Below are positions 49,517 through 62,001 of a DNA stretch of 64,000 nt, one piece after another. Origin of the DNA: Cyclaneusma minus (lineage: Eukaryota > Ascomycota > Leotiomycetes > Marthamycetales > Marthamycetaceae); NCBI GenBank assembly GCA_037179335.1, contig JAKZHN010000015.1:868001-932000 (forward strand), given 5' to 3'. The first letter of the stretch is position 1. Each line of letters starts with the position of its first letter. The notes beneath the pieces were generated by a model. That model had not been told where the DNA came from and did no database searches. It was given only the letters and a program-made list of their open reading frames with translations. Both the position numbers and the translations under genes were made by a program.

Positions 49517-51858
49517 CCCAGCGGATGTGTGGTGCGAAGCGGGCGGTGGTGAGTGGTGGCATGGGATGGCGCTCGAGGCAGCATTCACTCCTCAACGAAA
49601 ACATGCTCTCTTGGTGAAGCCTATTTCTGCCGCACGTGATGAGGCTGTCGGGAGATGTTCGGTCGGAAAGGTTGACCGAGCCGGGATTTCGATAGGGTTT
49701 GTATCTCCCCGTTCCCAAACGTCCGGTACTCAGCAAACCTTCGCCCATGTCTCAGGTTAAGATGTGGCATATTATTGTCTACCTCGATTTCGATATTGAT
49801 CACTTTATGAATCCATGAAATTTGCGGTTGCGTCATGACGATGACGGTGACACGAAAGCACAGACAGGATCTTCCATCAGTATTACCATCAAGTCGTCTC
49901 AGCCTCTCACCCCGATGGCTTGCTGCTGTTCTGTGACACTACTGAGCGCCAATAACTCTTCCCTTCTATGTCTAAGAGCACGACATTTGCGGAAGCGCGC
50001 GTGTATGTCTGTGGAGTCTTAAGGAATCCTGTGCTTCTCACCGGCCTTTCCGAGAAGAAGCCAATCTCGTTCAGCCTTCTATGTGTGTGCTTGTCGTCTG
50101 ACTCTGCCGTCCCCGGAAAGCTGGACTGTGAGCCAGTTCATATCTATGCAATCAGGTCCTCTTCTTTCACTTTCTGTCGGCTGATAGGCAGGCAACTCGA
50201 GGCTTCTCGGGAGCTGGTGCTCTCCCCCTCATCTGCTATCCTCGACCTTCTACAAGTTTCAAGTTCGGTCTTGGACTTTGGCGTGTTTGATGTCCGAAGT
50301 CCGAGACCCTTGGCCGTGCGATCCCGGATGTCGATCATCTCGACTCCCATACCTTGAATCATGAAGATGTTCAAAATAGAAACGTCCACCTCAGGCACCC
50401 AGCATCATCCAGACCTGCCCGAGCCTTCCTTCCACTTCTTGACTCGAAGTAGGCTCCGGGAGGCTCGGACCCTAGCCTGGAGGACTGACAAACACAGCAT
50501 CAGCGTGGTGGTGTCGGATCGGCCCTCGCTCTCCACAAGCCCCCTACGCCACTGGCGTGATGGTGAGCAGACGTGTTCCCCAACGGCCTCAGCTCCCTCA
50601 GGCCTCGGCACAACTACTGGATGTGATGATGCGCAGTCGTCGTCAGCTCGGAGCTGGCCCCTGGGCGCGCGAACATGAAGAGAACATGAAAGCTCCCGTG
50701 CGTGGGGAGCTGTGGTCTGGGGCGGGGCTCGTGCCGGACTGGGGATGCATGGCTTCCCGCCCAAGCCGTAGCAGCGGTCAGTGTCAAAGGCCCTCGATTT
50801 CTTGACGTCAAGTGCAGAATGGCCGAATGCAGCTTACCTGGCTGGACTTTTTCTGTATCGGAGGATACGCCCATTCGCTGTTCCGAGGGATTGGCATAGC
50901 TTACCGAGACGATCACAGAGCAACCTCTGTTTCTCCTGGCTGTAGAGACTTGCTTCCATGTCATGCTTGAAAATGTCATACTCGAAAATACATGTATGAT
51001 GATGGCTGGAAGGGCAGCCAGCGGCAGAACGGGGCGTAGAAGCTTGGAATGTCGGATGCGCCGCTGACAGACGTGGAGTTAGTAACCTTCCGGTCCGAGG
51101 GCCAAGGCATCTCCAAGCTTTCCACTTTTCTTCTTTTCCCAGATGTACCTGACCCAAGTATAATGGAATCCAAGATGGTTACTGTACAAAAATGTTGCAT
51201 TTCCGAGGGGCGAATGAACATTGAAGGCGGGAGCGAGGTTGAGGTATTTAGTATATGTTGCGATTGACAAAGGGCTGTCTTTCGCAGGCTACGTAGTATT
51301 TATATTTTCAGCACTGACCCGAGCAGCGGGAAGAATAAACGCAGGCCCAGGCTTTCTTTAGAGTTTGCCGGACAGGCAATATTCACCGTAATGGGAAACA
51401 GGCCTTGGTTCTAGAGACGCTTTCCGCGGCAGAGTGACGTGCACTTGGCAAGACATGGCATTCCATTAAGTGCCAATTGCTCCAATTTTGCAATACGAAA
51501 GCCAGCCGCGTCGACAGCTTGCCGCACTCCTTGCACCACCAACCTCCGCGGCCAAACCAGACTGTCGCTACGCAGCCAACCCCCCGTCCTCTCTTCCCTT
51601 TCTTTTCATTATCTGTCCATCCGCGGGTTTTGCGCTGTTGTTGCACGCGCGCCACGTTCTTTCCGCCCCAAGCCTGCCTTCTCCCGTTTGTGCCTGTGGT
51701 TCGTCACAGCACAGCTTCAAACCGGGCGGGTCAAGCTCAGCACCGTCAACCCACGCTGCATCATCGCTGCAACAAAGAAATCCGCGGACCTGCCGGAACC
51801 ACAAGTCACCATCCACCACCTGGACGACCCCATCGACTTCACCCCAAAATAGCCCAAG
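49517..51858. other. 2.3-kb intergenic region
   Basis: Holds the divergent promoters of the phosphatase (-) and PH-domain (+) genes and presumably a long 5' leader of the latter. Several 80-130-aa frames occur on both strands but overlap one another and show no domain. A CT-rich stretch leads into the start at 51859. Confidence 0.4.
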
Positions 51859-54800
51859 ATGGGGAGAAATCGAGGTACGTCTGCCCTGCCATGCGCCCAC
51901 CAACAGCCTGCCTTGCGCTTTGGGCTGAGTTGCTAACCTTGGCCATGGAACAGTCATGTCGTTCATGTCACAGTGGGGAGGAAACCGAGATGCCCATCAG
52001 AGTCCCTCGCCTGCGACCTCGACCCCCAGGCCTTCCCAGCCGGATTTGCCAATGCGAGACAGAGCTCAGACAGTGACACTGGGCTCCACCACTCCGCCGC
52101 ATTCAAATCAGCCGCTCTCCTCTCAATCCCGCAATTCAATGCAAGCCCGCCCTGAGCGAGAGCGTGCCTCTTCTCGCCCGACCTCCATGATCCAGACCTA
52201 CCAGCCTCCGCTGATGGACGTGACCACCGATACCCTGCCCGAACTGCAGCCCATCTTTACATACCTGAATAGCCATGGCAACAAGCTGTACCATGAAGGC
52301 TACTTCTTGAAGCTGGACGATCAGAATTCTCGTGCGTTGGTATGCTGCAAGTAGCTTATATTTTGCTGACTCGTAGTAGAAGGAAAGCAGAATGCTGATC
52401 GCAGCTGGACCGAGTGCTTTGCCCAGCTCGTGGGGACCGTTCTGTCGCTCTGGGATGCTGCAGAGCTGGATGTTGCTGGTGGCGATGCCGAGGTTCTCCC
52501 CAAGTTCATTAATTTGACGGATGCCTCAATCAAAATGGTATGCAATGGCCCATATGTAACTCGGAGCGAGGGGCAATTTGGACTGACCACTGCAGATCGA
52601 GGCCCTGCCAACCCGGTCGAGCGAGGAACAACCGTTGCAGAATGTTCTCAGCATATCGACTGCTGCGCGAAACCGATATTTGCTGCATTTCAATTCGCAT
52701 CACTCGATGATCCAGTGGACTGCCGGCATACGACTGGCCATGTACGAATACACGACTCTTCAGGAAGCATACACTGGTGCCTTGATTGCTGGAAAGGGTC
52801 GAAATCTCAACAACATCAACCTTATTATGCAGCGGGCTACCGTCAAGCACGAGGATTGGGCCCGCGTACGATTTGGTGCTGGTACACCTTGGCGACGCTG
52901 TTGGTGTGTTATTACGCCTCCAGACGAGAAGGAGTTCCAGAGAGTGCAGAAGGAATTCAACAAGAAGAAGTCCGCATATGATCATTCTCGTCCACCCGTT
53001 GTCAAGGGCGATGTCAAATTTTATGACACCAAGAAAACAAAGAAGGCTAAGCCAATTGCAACCATAACAAACGCATACGCCGCCTATGCCATCTATCCAC
53101 AGTCCAAGCCTCTGATCGATGCTTCTACGCTGGTTAAGGTTGAAGGCACAGTCCTCATTCATTCAGATCCACCTTCAACTACCGAAGGCTTCGTTTTCGT
53201 CATGCCGGAAGTTCATCCAGCTGTCAGTGGATTTGAGATGATGCTGCGATGGCTCTTTCCAGTATTTGATACATTTGGTCTCTATGGACGTCCTCAGAAG
53301 CTGGTGGCTGATCCTGTGGATCCTCGAGGACTTATGTTTGGCATGCCTACCAACAAACACATACAGTATCTGGACAACCTTGACGTCTCGAGTCTTATTT
53401 TGACAGATGGTAGCCAGGGTTGGAAAGAGGGCGAGTGGAGGCGCAGGATGAAGGACATGACTGCAAAGCGCATTACAACCGTCTCGGGCATGCGACGTGA
53501 TAGCCACCACGGCAGCAGAAGGAGCGGACGAAACAGCATGCCATCCAGAGCTCGTGTCAGTTTTGGCGATGGAGCCTCCGTCAAGTCCAACCCATCCATC
53601 ACTTTCCGTCCACGTCCATCTCAGGAGGTGGAGCCATTCCCCGAGTTGCCTCGAACTGATTCTGCGCCTCCTGGTGTCTCATTCACTGCGCCTTCGACTC
53701 CTGCAAAGCACATGAGGTCTGCTTCTGAAGCTCAAGGTCTTGATCGCTATGCAAATCGCGGTTCTCCACACGGTAGCATGAATGATCTTGCTCCGCCACC
53801 TCCTCCTCACGCAAATGGATCATTAGCAAGAGACGGTTCTGGACTGAGATATCAGCCTGACATGGCTGCAACTCCTGAACGTGTCAGCTCGGAAGACGAA
53901 CAGACGCGAGCTCCAGCACCGGTTCCTGAGCTTGACAATCTGCGAGTTCAACCGATCACTGAGCCCGTTGCCCCGCCGCCTGAATTCAAACATAGACCAG
54001 GTGCCATGCCACTCAGCAAGCCGAATCAGGCTCCAGAGCTTCGACGAATGAAGAGCCGCATGTCCACTGCCACTCTCTCCCAACTGGCAAAGGCTAATGG
54101 TGGAACGGCTGCTACCGAGACCCGACCTAGCACGGGTGATTCAAGACAGTCGGAGGATAGGGGACAGAGAGGGGTACATAATGACGCCAACCCGAACAGA
54201 ATGAGTGCTAATCAAAGCGAGTATGGTGAAAGCTCAGTAAATTCTACAAACAACCGAACATCGTACGATCAGCGGCCTCTGCCACCTCCACCAGTTCACG
54301 AAGCTGGATTTCCTCAATCATCCGCTTATGCTCAACCCAATCGAAGTTCCGATAGCCTGTACGCAACCGCTCTTGTCAACGGAGCTAGATCTTCAGGGCC
54401 CGTCAGAAATTACACTGCATACTCACCTGCTGAACCCAGCCGCAACCAGCGGTCGAGCACCATCGTGAGAAAGCCTTTACCAGCACGACCAGATTCCTAT
54501 GGAAGAGCCGGTCAATCATCCGCAGCATCTACACCACAGCCACAGCCTGGTGATGGCGCTGATGACAGTTATGCGATGGATCAGACAACTTTTGACAAAA
54601 TTGTGTCCCCCGCCAATCGTTTGGAATCCGTGAGACACCCTAACACTCTGCATCGGGCTTTTACTAATGACAGCGGTGGAAGCATCTATGATGATAATGC
54701 ATCTACAGTATCACCTGATTATGCCAGCACAATCGATGAGCCAGCACCCCCGAAAAGAGTCGAACGCCCCAGAGTCGGTGTGCTCAAGACTGTAGGCAAT

Positions 54801-55916
54801 ACCAGCGATTCCAATCCTCGAACTGATGCTGCAGAATATGGAGCAAAACCTACCAGCACGACTGATATTCCTGACATTGATTTCGGTCCGACCTTCAACT
54901 TTGCTTCCAACAAGCTGCCCAAACAGAGCACACAGCCCACCATTACAACTGACATTCCCGAGATCGATTTCGGTCCAACTTACAATTACGCTTCAGACAA
55001 GCTGTCCAAACACATCATCCCACGCAAGCCTTCCCCAGCAGATCGACCAGATGTAATCCAGCATTCCAGGTCTCCTAGTCGCAATCTCATTACGCCCGAA
55101 CCATCATCCCACCACCGTGCTCATTCCTTTGACAGTCCTACTCGAGCCGTTCCTTGGCAACCTGGCAGCTCTATGGGTTCGACTTCGCCAGGCCCTGCCA
55201 TTACACCGGAACAATTTGTGCAGCAACGTGCAACTACACCGACCGGCATTCCTCTCTTCTCTCACTCCCGCCAGAATTCATCTTCCCCCCAAAACGTTTT
55301 GCGCAAGACACCTCCCAAAGGCCCTCGAGATATTTACAACTACGGCCACTCGAGAAGCAGCTCGGATCTTCTGTTGTCATCATCCCGTCCTCACTCACGC
55401 GGTGCCTCTGTTACTCTGGGATCCGGTGACTACAGCAACAACTTGTCCGCTCAAGAACAGACTTATGTTGCTAGAGTTACTGGTTCTCCATTGATCAGTG
55501 TCGCAAAGAACGCATCGGGACCATCCTCAAAAAGTGGCTTCGTTGGTGGATTGGTTGGTACCATCGAGGCACGTGAACAGGAAAAGAAGCTGGTGAAGAA
55601 AGGAGTCAACAATCAAGCTGTACAGCACGCTATTGCGCAGAGGCAGGCTCAGGCTCAGCAAGAGCAGATGTATGCCGACAATCAAAGTCATATGCAGGGC
55701 TACAGTGGTGCCAGCATGCAGCAGCCAGGGCGATATTTGGATCAATCGCAGTATGGCCCGCCATCTCCTAGCCACGTGCGATCAAATTACGTTCAACCTG
55801 GAACTCCACCTTTGCAGCAGCATCAGCTCTATGGGCAGTCGGGTCAGGGACAGTGGCAACAGCACCTCCAGCATCCTCAGAATCCTCAGCAAGGCTATTT
55901 CCGGGGTGGACATTAG
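51859..55916 (+). CDS. Caf120/Skg3-like PH-domain protein
   Basis: CDS join(51859..51874,51954..52331,52380..52537,52596..55916), 1290 aa. The introns are 79, 48 and 58 nt, with GCTAAC or CTGAC-type branches. Residues about 90-330 hold the conserved region: LPELQPIFTYLNSHGNKLYH, GYFLKLDDQNSQGKQNADRS, WTECFAQLVGTVLSLWD (PH domain), then AIYPQSKPLIDASTLVKVEG. The rest (about 420-1290) is Ser/Pro/Gln-rich disorder ending in Gln-rich repeats. Yeast Caf120 associates with CCR4-NOT, and Skg3 is its bud-neck paralogue; function here is inferred. A pair of similar ~35-residue blocks containing TTDIPxIDFGPT is repeated near 54850-55010. The 16-nt first exon is optional: the ATG at 51956 would give 1284 aa in the same frame. 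Confidence 0.9.
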
Positions 55917-58072
55917 GCTGACTTCCCATTCATCGTACTTGTGCAATAAAAGGCTTGGGAGGTCTGCTCACCGCCGACTGCGAAGGGAGGGGATGATGCT
56001 GGACTCTTTTATTTCCTTTTTTTTTCTCGTCCGCAGCAAAAGGAGGAGCATCTTGACGTTGATTGCATTTGCCAGCGCGGTTCAGTGCATTCGGTAGGCG
56101 CGAGGGCAGTAGCATAGTTGCTGGAGCTCGCTTTACCGAGTTCCATTCATTTGCAGCATTGGGACTTGGCGGTCGGGGCCACATGGAGCATTAGACTTTT
56201 GCTTTGCTCGACGCCTATCGGTGGAGCCTTTTCAAGCATGGCATGCGTGTAGATCAACATGAGAATTTTAGATAGCAGAAGAAAACAGGATTCGGCTTTG
56301 AAATACTTGCCTTTGATGATTGATTGTGTGAGCTGTTAAGGAGGTATGAAGTCCGCCTACCGACTGAGTGGTCTCAGATTCAATTCAAGTGCTTGGCTGC
56401 CATCACATCGGTGGGGAATCCATGAAGCATCCTTCGTTTTAACAACTTGCGGATGGCTATCGAACATGGTTACTGGAGCCAAAAGCCGGGAAATCTTCAG
56501 ACTCACCATGACCGAACTCGTCGAATTTTCCAAGAATCTCTGGGCAAGAAAGAAAGCCGTTCGTCCCATTTCCTGAATCTCCTCTCACGATACACCAAAT
56601 TCTGGGTATAGCTCCCAAGGAGAAGATAGACACTAAACGACACCAGATAACGAGAAAGAAAATCGTAATTCGATATCTATTGTCAACTAGAAGGGGACAG
56701 GGAAAACACTGGTTTCAGACTTCTTTTGCTTTGTCCTCTACCAGCTTCCGAAACTGTGACAGACATCCATTAGTTGTTGACGCAGTCTCTGAAACTAGTA
56801 GTGATAAGAAGCTGGAACAGGTGGGTTAATGGCCTTTGTCATGGATGGATTATCACAAACGCCAAGCATAGCTTCAGCTTGATTAGTCTGCTTGAACAAT
56901 CACCATCATTCAGATTTCAGGGCAGTCTGAAGATCTGCGGTACGTATCTCTGCATTTTTTCATCCACGAGTATCAAGTCTAACTTGGGTATGTTGTTACT
57001 TGGTAGGTCCAGTGTTAGTATATAGCCTTCTTAATTCGTATAAGCCGAAAGTTTCCAAAAATCCCTCACGTATTTATTTAGATTTCTACTTTCCCTGACC
57101 TCTGTCAAGTTCCGGCCATAATCTCGCTCGACCGTTATCTAAGTCCCTCCACCTTCCCAGCTGCCCATATCAGCGGTAAAACATCCACTTCGTCGTCATT
57201 GAATACCTACTACTCTCGCGTTCTCTTCAAGCTCTTCTACAACTGGACAATGCCACCTCTCCGCCGCCTGTGCCTCTCTCTGCCAGCACGCAAACGCCTT
57301 CCAAGAAACCCCCAGTAAGTCCAGCAAGTCTAGCAAGCCCCGCTTCTTTGTCGTCTTTATGTCCGGTGGACCCGAGTCCCATATATCGACCCAATTGAGT
57401 CCCTTGCGCGCAAGCACTCGCATAGTCTCAGAGTCAAGTCAGTTAGAGCAACGCGTCCTTGGTTGTTATCAATACTGCTAACTAGAACCACTCGCGTTAT
57501 CAAAGCAAAGACAATCCATCAAACAGCCGCCGAATCCGAGTAGTAAATTGCTCCCCCAGCTGAAGTGATTACTGCCAAAAGCCTCCATCTACAAGCTTCC
57601 CGGCCTCTTAGTGGTTGTGGATGAAATCGTTGTTGTTGAGGACTAAAGCAAAAATAGTGACCGGCTGTAGCTCTGAGATGGCGCTGAATATGGCGTGACT
57701 AGATATCTGTATTCGGGTTAGCTATCAATACATGAAACCGAGCCAATTTAGTCCTCAAGAAAATCCAGAAACTCGAGTTTAGCACCAGACTTGATCCTTT
57801 GAACTCAAAATTCATGGCGTGATTGAAAGAGAATAAGGAAAGGTGTGTTGAAGAAAGGCGCCCCTGAGCCCCTGAATGCATGGGCCACCTGGGTAGATAC
57901 ATCAGACCGACTAGCGGCAGCGGCGCCGAGGGTGCTAGAAATAGCTTCAGCTCCCCAACGCCAGCGACCTTCTGCCCCTAGTGTATCCAGTACCAGTGAT
58001 CCCCACCCCTACTTTTCACAAGGTGAATGGATAAAATGCTTACTAACCACGATGTTAGATTGAAGAACTCGG
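55917..58072. other. 2.2-kb region without a convincing gene
   Basis: Start of the less gene-dense right part. Overlapping frames at 56346-56576 (+/-) and a minus frame at 57196-57423 (75 aa, with WVDIWDSGPPDIK and FACWQREAQAAERW) look mildly protein-like, but no family was recognised. The latter may be a fragment of a decayed gene. Confidence 0.35.
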
Positions 58073-58691
58073 CTAAACCGAGATACTCGCGATCAAGCCC
58101 GCTTTGATCTCAGTAGCGGTGGCAGGAGGATCGGATGAAGCGAGAAACCAAGCAACGGTATTAGGAGCACACAGTACAATCGTACTGTCAGGGCAGTCGT
58201 AGTTCACCTGGACATGCAGGTTCTGCTTCTGAGGCTGGTCGGAAGTCATCTGAGATACGTATTAATACAACTTCTTTCGAGTTCGAATAGAGATGTTTGC
58301 CTTACAGTCTGCATATCCAGGCGCATCCCTCCTTTGTTGATGATGGTGCGGGTCGAGGTGGGCAAACCATCAAGCTTCTCGTCTGGGATATCCTCGATCC
58401 ACTGCTTGAAAACCTTGGTGATTCTACCCATTGCGTTCGTGAGAGAGTAGGAAAGTGGGTAGTGAAACCAAATTATTTCGGACAATGTGCGTGGAGGATA
58501 GTATCGACTGAGGTGTCAAGGCACTTTAGAAATCGTGGAAGAGACTTGGGTAAAGGGACTAGTAGTCCTAAGAAGTCAGCTGGAGGAAACTGAGAGGCTG
58601 ATGAGGCACTTGTGACGTTCTTAGGATCAGTGAAGTTGAATACAAAGAAAGTAGTCTCGGACAAGATGGGAGAAGACACCATTTTATACAT
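58073..58691 (-). CDS. Unrecognised spliced small gene
   Basis: The last exon, 58073-58249, encodes a 58-residue end (NLHVQVNYDCPDSTIVLCAP, then ATEIKAGLIASISV, TAG). It joins through a clean 56-nt intron (58250-58305, GTAAGG..CTCAG) to an upstream exon containing RITKVFKQWIEDIPDEKLDG and TRTIINKGGMRLDMQT. Further upstream the 58473-58691 frame (FLGLLVPLPKSLPRFLK) is in another phase. An intron with a weak GTGCCT donor could bridge it, or a frameshift is present. No family was recognised; product about 130-160 aa if real. Confidence 0.42.
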
Positions 58692-60022
58692 GTATCTTGT
58701 TGCTTAGTATGTTCATCGCGGCCAAGTTCAAGATCATGTTATGACGCTACAGTATTCGTGTTAGTGGCTGGTAGTACATGTATGTCTTATCTTAAAGGTA
58801 CCCAGAAGGTCTCCACCTCAAGCCTCAAAATCGAATGGAGGTGGCGGACCTTAAACCGAAAGTGGATGGAGCTTATATTCCCTGGTCGGTATTGCAGGGG
58901 TTTATTATTCGACCACACTCTTGGAAGCCAATAGATGATCTCTCCTGGCTACGGGGATAAAGTTCCAATATTAGTAGCACGGATGGGAAGCTTTTTAACC
59001 TCAGATCAATCGGTTGTTGATTGCCAATAACCAACTAGGCCAAACTTCAAGTTCAATGTTTTACTCCTAGCCCCCAGGCTCAAAGATTATTCGCAAAAAC
59101 CAATAGTCGTAGACAGATAACGAGTAGGCTCAGCAATGGGTAATAATTTCTAGGCTGGAAAATTTAAAATCCCCAAAGGAGCCTCCGAGTCAGGGCAGAT
59201 CTTTTCAAATAACTTGGAACAATAACTATTATTTTAACATTTATGATTTGTAAATTCGTGGCCGTTTTGATTTGATTTTCTAATCCTAGCTCGGCCTACG
59301 GCTTAGCCCCGGAGCGTTTTCTCATTTGGGGTTGATTTGTTTTTCTACATTTTTCCAAGGCTACTAATATCTACCGGTGGTAGCTGATTTAATCTGATCA
59401 TACAGAATCTAGCGTAATGCATGGATGAGGCCGAAGCAGCAAGCGGCCCGGCGCCCCGATCCGCAAGCCGTGGCGGCTTCAATTCTTGTGGTTCGTCAAC
59501 TTGGCGCCGGAACGAATCAATTGCGGGCCCATTGCATCGGGACGATGCTGGTGTTTAAGGGACTGCTACTTTCTTTATGACCTGTCAATTTTGCCAATTG
59601 ATTAGCGCGGCGGTTGTCATTCGGGTTCTAACCAATAAGCAGGCGTTCCAGGATACCACCCATCAGTCAGCACGCTGCACGTCGTGATAGGGCCGCATCA
59701 GTGAAAACCAACGGTCCAACCTCACATCTCTTGCTTCCTTCTGATATACATCACTGCACCCTCAATCTTTTCACTGCATGCGGATCCGGCCCCACCACAA
59801 CATCCGTTGAAGCCACAGTGGAGCATCGCGTTACCGCGTATCGCTCTCCGTGCTACGGTGCTGGAGATCCCAGATTGGGGCATCCGCATCGGCGCTTCAA
59901 AGTTCAAGGTGCCATCATTACGAACGACCTCTTTCGGCGACCTTCCCAAGTACACGACTCGCTGCCTACGCCCAAAAACGCTCCCCGAGCAAGGCTCAAC
60001 GATTCTTGGATCTATTTCCGCC
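58692..60022. other. Intergenic region upstream of the APH-like kinase
   Basis: GC-normal to mildly AT-rich sequence. The open frame that runs into the kinase gene from 59701-59807 lacks a suitable ATG. No repeat or RNA gene was recognised. Confidence 0.4.
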
Positions 60023-61435
60023 ATGTCTCCACAGGACACAGCCTCGTCAGCGCCTTCGCAAAGCGCTACCACCAAGACTCTGTCCAGCTCCCCGAAGCAG
60101 GTGAAGCAGGATGGCTTGGAGTGGGTGGAAGGGATGTTTTCGCTGAGACCGTGTTGGACACGAGAGCCGAATATGGACGTTATCGAGACTCTTGCTCGTA
60201 GGCACCTCAATATCAAGCAAGGCACCACCTGCAAAGTCACCTTTCACGCTCAGGGCGCTTTCAACAAACTTTACAAGATTGAGGCTGCATTCACGAAGAC
60301 CTCACTTATGCGCGTCACTTTACCTGTCGATCCCTATGTCAAAACGAGCAGCGAGGTAGCTACTATCGACTTTGTTCGTCAACATACTAATATCCCTGTG
60401 GCCGAAATCTACGCCTATGACGCCTCAGCTGACAACGAGCTTGGCTTCGAGTGGATTTTAATGGAAATGCTTCCGGGAGCCCCTCTACGACGCAAATGGA
60501 GACAGATGCCCAGAGATATAAAGAAGCAACTAGTTGAGTCGATTGCGAACTATCAAAATCAGTTATTTCAGCACAAGTTCGTAGGCATCGGCAACATCTT
60601 CAACGCTGCCGACACCACTTTGCTACCAACAACCGGATCTGACGATCCCAAGCTCCCAGTGAAGATCGGACAAGTATTCTCGATGATCTTTTCCTGTGGT
60701 GCTCATTGGTTTCAGCAAAAGTTCGGACGAATCACCAATATGTTCAGAGCTGCAAAAAACCGCTCGCCAACAGCAATAAACCACCGTTCGAAGTCTGCTG
60801 TAACGATCGGTCAGATGATCTCTGCAACCATCTCTTGGGGTGCTCACCTGTTCCAGCACCCGTTTGATAGGATTCGAAATATCTTCAAGGCAGCAGAAGA
60901 CCAATCGCCAGCTGTGGGAAATCCCAGATCTCAGCCTGTTGCGACAATTGGACCAATAGTCTCGATGATCTTCTTCTGGGGTGATCGCCTCCAACGTGAT
61001 GTCTCCCATGGACCATTTACGGCTAGTCATGACTGGCTGCACGCTCAGCTCAGCTTAATCCTTCATGACCAGAAGCGCATCATTCAGAACTCCGATGACC
61101 CAGACGCTGTCGAAGATGCTGAGGATGCACGAGATCTGGCTGATCGATTACTTAAACTTCTCCCGCAATTCTTTCCCAGAGAGACCGTCCCAGAGCCTAC
61201 AGTCCTGTTTCACGATGATCTCAATATGGGCAACATACTTGTTGATGATGATGGTAGGATTACTGGTGTCATCGACTGGGAATTCGTGTCGGCGCTTCCT
61301 CTGTGGCGGACCTGTGAAATTCCGCACTTCCTGTGTGGTCAGGAACGAACTAGGGAACCCCACCGGGAGAATTATGCTAAATATGACGGCGAAGATAAAG
61401 AACACAGCCCGGACGAGGACCTCGATAACGAATGA
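60023..61435 (+). CDS. APH-fold phosphotransferase (fungal family) with internal triplicated segment
   Basis: 470 aa, ending at an in-frame TGA (61433-61435). The N-lobe (about 50-180) has GAFNKLYKIE and RVTLPVDPYVKTSSEVATID; the C-lobe has the catalytic loop VLFHDDLNMGNILVDDDGR (HDD from His 397) and metal-binding VIDWEFVSALPLW (Asp 418), as in aminoglycoside/choline-kinase-like proteins. The substrate is unknown; this family is expanded in fungi. Residues about 182-323 consist of three tandem 47-48-residue repeats (60566, 60710, 60851 to 60991), each of the pattern FQxxFxxIxNxFxAA...IGxxxSxIxxWG. I expect a single copy in relatives. The start ATG has a good context (CCGCCATG). The homologous C-terminus continues in the same frame after the stop (next feature). 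Confidence 0.8.
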   Translation: MSPQDTASSAPSQSATTKTLSSSPKQVKQDGLEWVEGMFSLRPCWTREPNMDVIETLARRHLNIKQGTTCKVTFHAQGAFNKLYKIEAAFTKTSLMRVTLPVDPYVKTSSEVATIDFVRQHTNIPVAEIYAYDASADNELGFEWILMEMLPGAPLRRKWRQMPRDIKKQLVESIANYQNQLFQHKFVGIGNIFNAADTTLLPTTGSDDPKLPVKIGQVFSMIFSCGAHWFQQKFGRITNMFRAAKNRSPTAINHRSKSAVTIGQMISATISWGAHLFQHPFDRIRNIFKAAEDQSPAVGNPRSQPVATIGPIVSMIFFWGDRLQRDVSHGPFTASHDWLHAQLSLILHDQKRIIQNSDDPDAVEDAEDARDLADRLLKLLPQFFPRETVPEPTVLFHDDLNMGNILVDDDGRITGVIDWEFVSALPLWRTCEIPHFLCGQERTREPHRENYAKYDGEDKEHSPDEDLDNE

Positions 61436-61696
61436 ATGGATTCCTTGTTCTGGCAGCATATGCTTGAGTATGAGCAAACCATCTTGCGGCGGGAGTTTCT
61501 CTCTCGAATGGGAGAAATGGAATCTGGATGGATCGATGAGCGCGAGAAAGGCTCTTTGAAAGCGGACTTCCGTCATGCGGTTCACTGCTGCGACTCTCCT
61601 TTACAGACTAGGAAGATCCGCGGGTGGTTGGACAAGATTGAGAATGGTGAAGTTCCAGAGGAAAGTCTCAGGAGCCGAGGAAAGGCGGCCGAGTAG
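61436..61696 (+). pseudogene. Detached C-terminal part of the APH-like gene
   Basis: Directly after the TGA, in the same frame, ATG at 61436 opens an 86-residue frame. It includes FWQHMLEYEQTILRREFL, KGSLKADFRHAVHCCDSPLQ and KIRGWLDKIENGEVPEESL. This looks like the usual C-terminal helical extension of the same kinase family. It is therefore either a nonsense-mutated 3' end or a recoded/read-through extension; the downstream ATG would also let it be mis-annotated as a separate gene. Confidence 0.7.
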
Positions 61697-62001
61697 ACAA
61701 TCTTGATACCGCTGATCTTTGACCTAGAGTCGTTCAGGACCTGGGTCCTAGTGACTAGCTTTCGTCGGACCAGGAAGAATACAGAGAGCGAAAGGTGGCC
61801 CACCGCGAAAGGACTGTAGAAACAGGAAGGTTTCGGTATTGTAAACTAGGTGGTGAAAGGAAGAGAGACGGCGGGTAGATGAGAACAAAGCCTCACTTCA
61901 AGATATGTGCAATTGGAGGGTAGAGGTTCTGAATCCGTCGTAGCAAGGTCGACACTTGAGGGCTGATTTGATGGACCAAATGGTTATGCAATCCAGATTC
62001 T
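61697..62001. other. Short intergenic region between kinase and HET-like remnant
   Basis: About 300 bp holding the kinase 3' region; nothing else seen. Confidence 0.4.
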
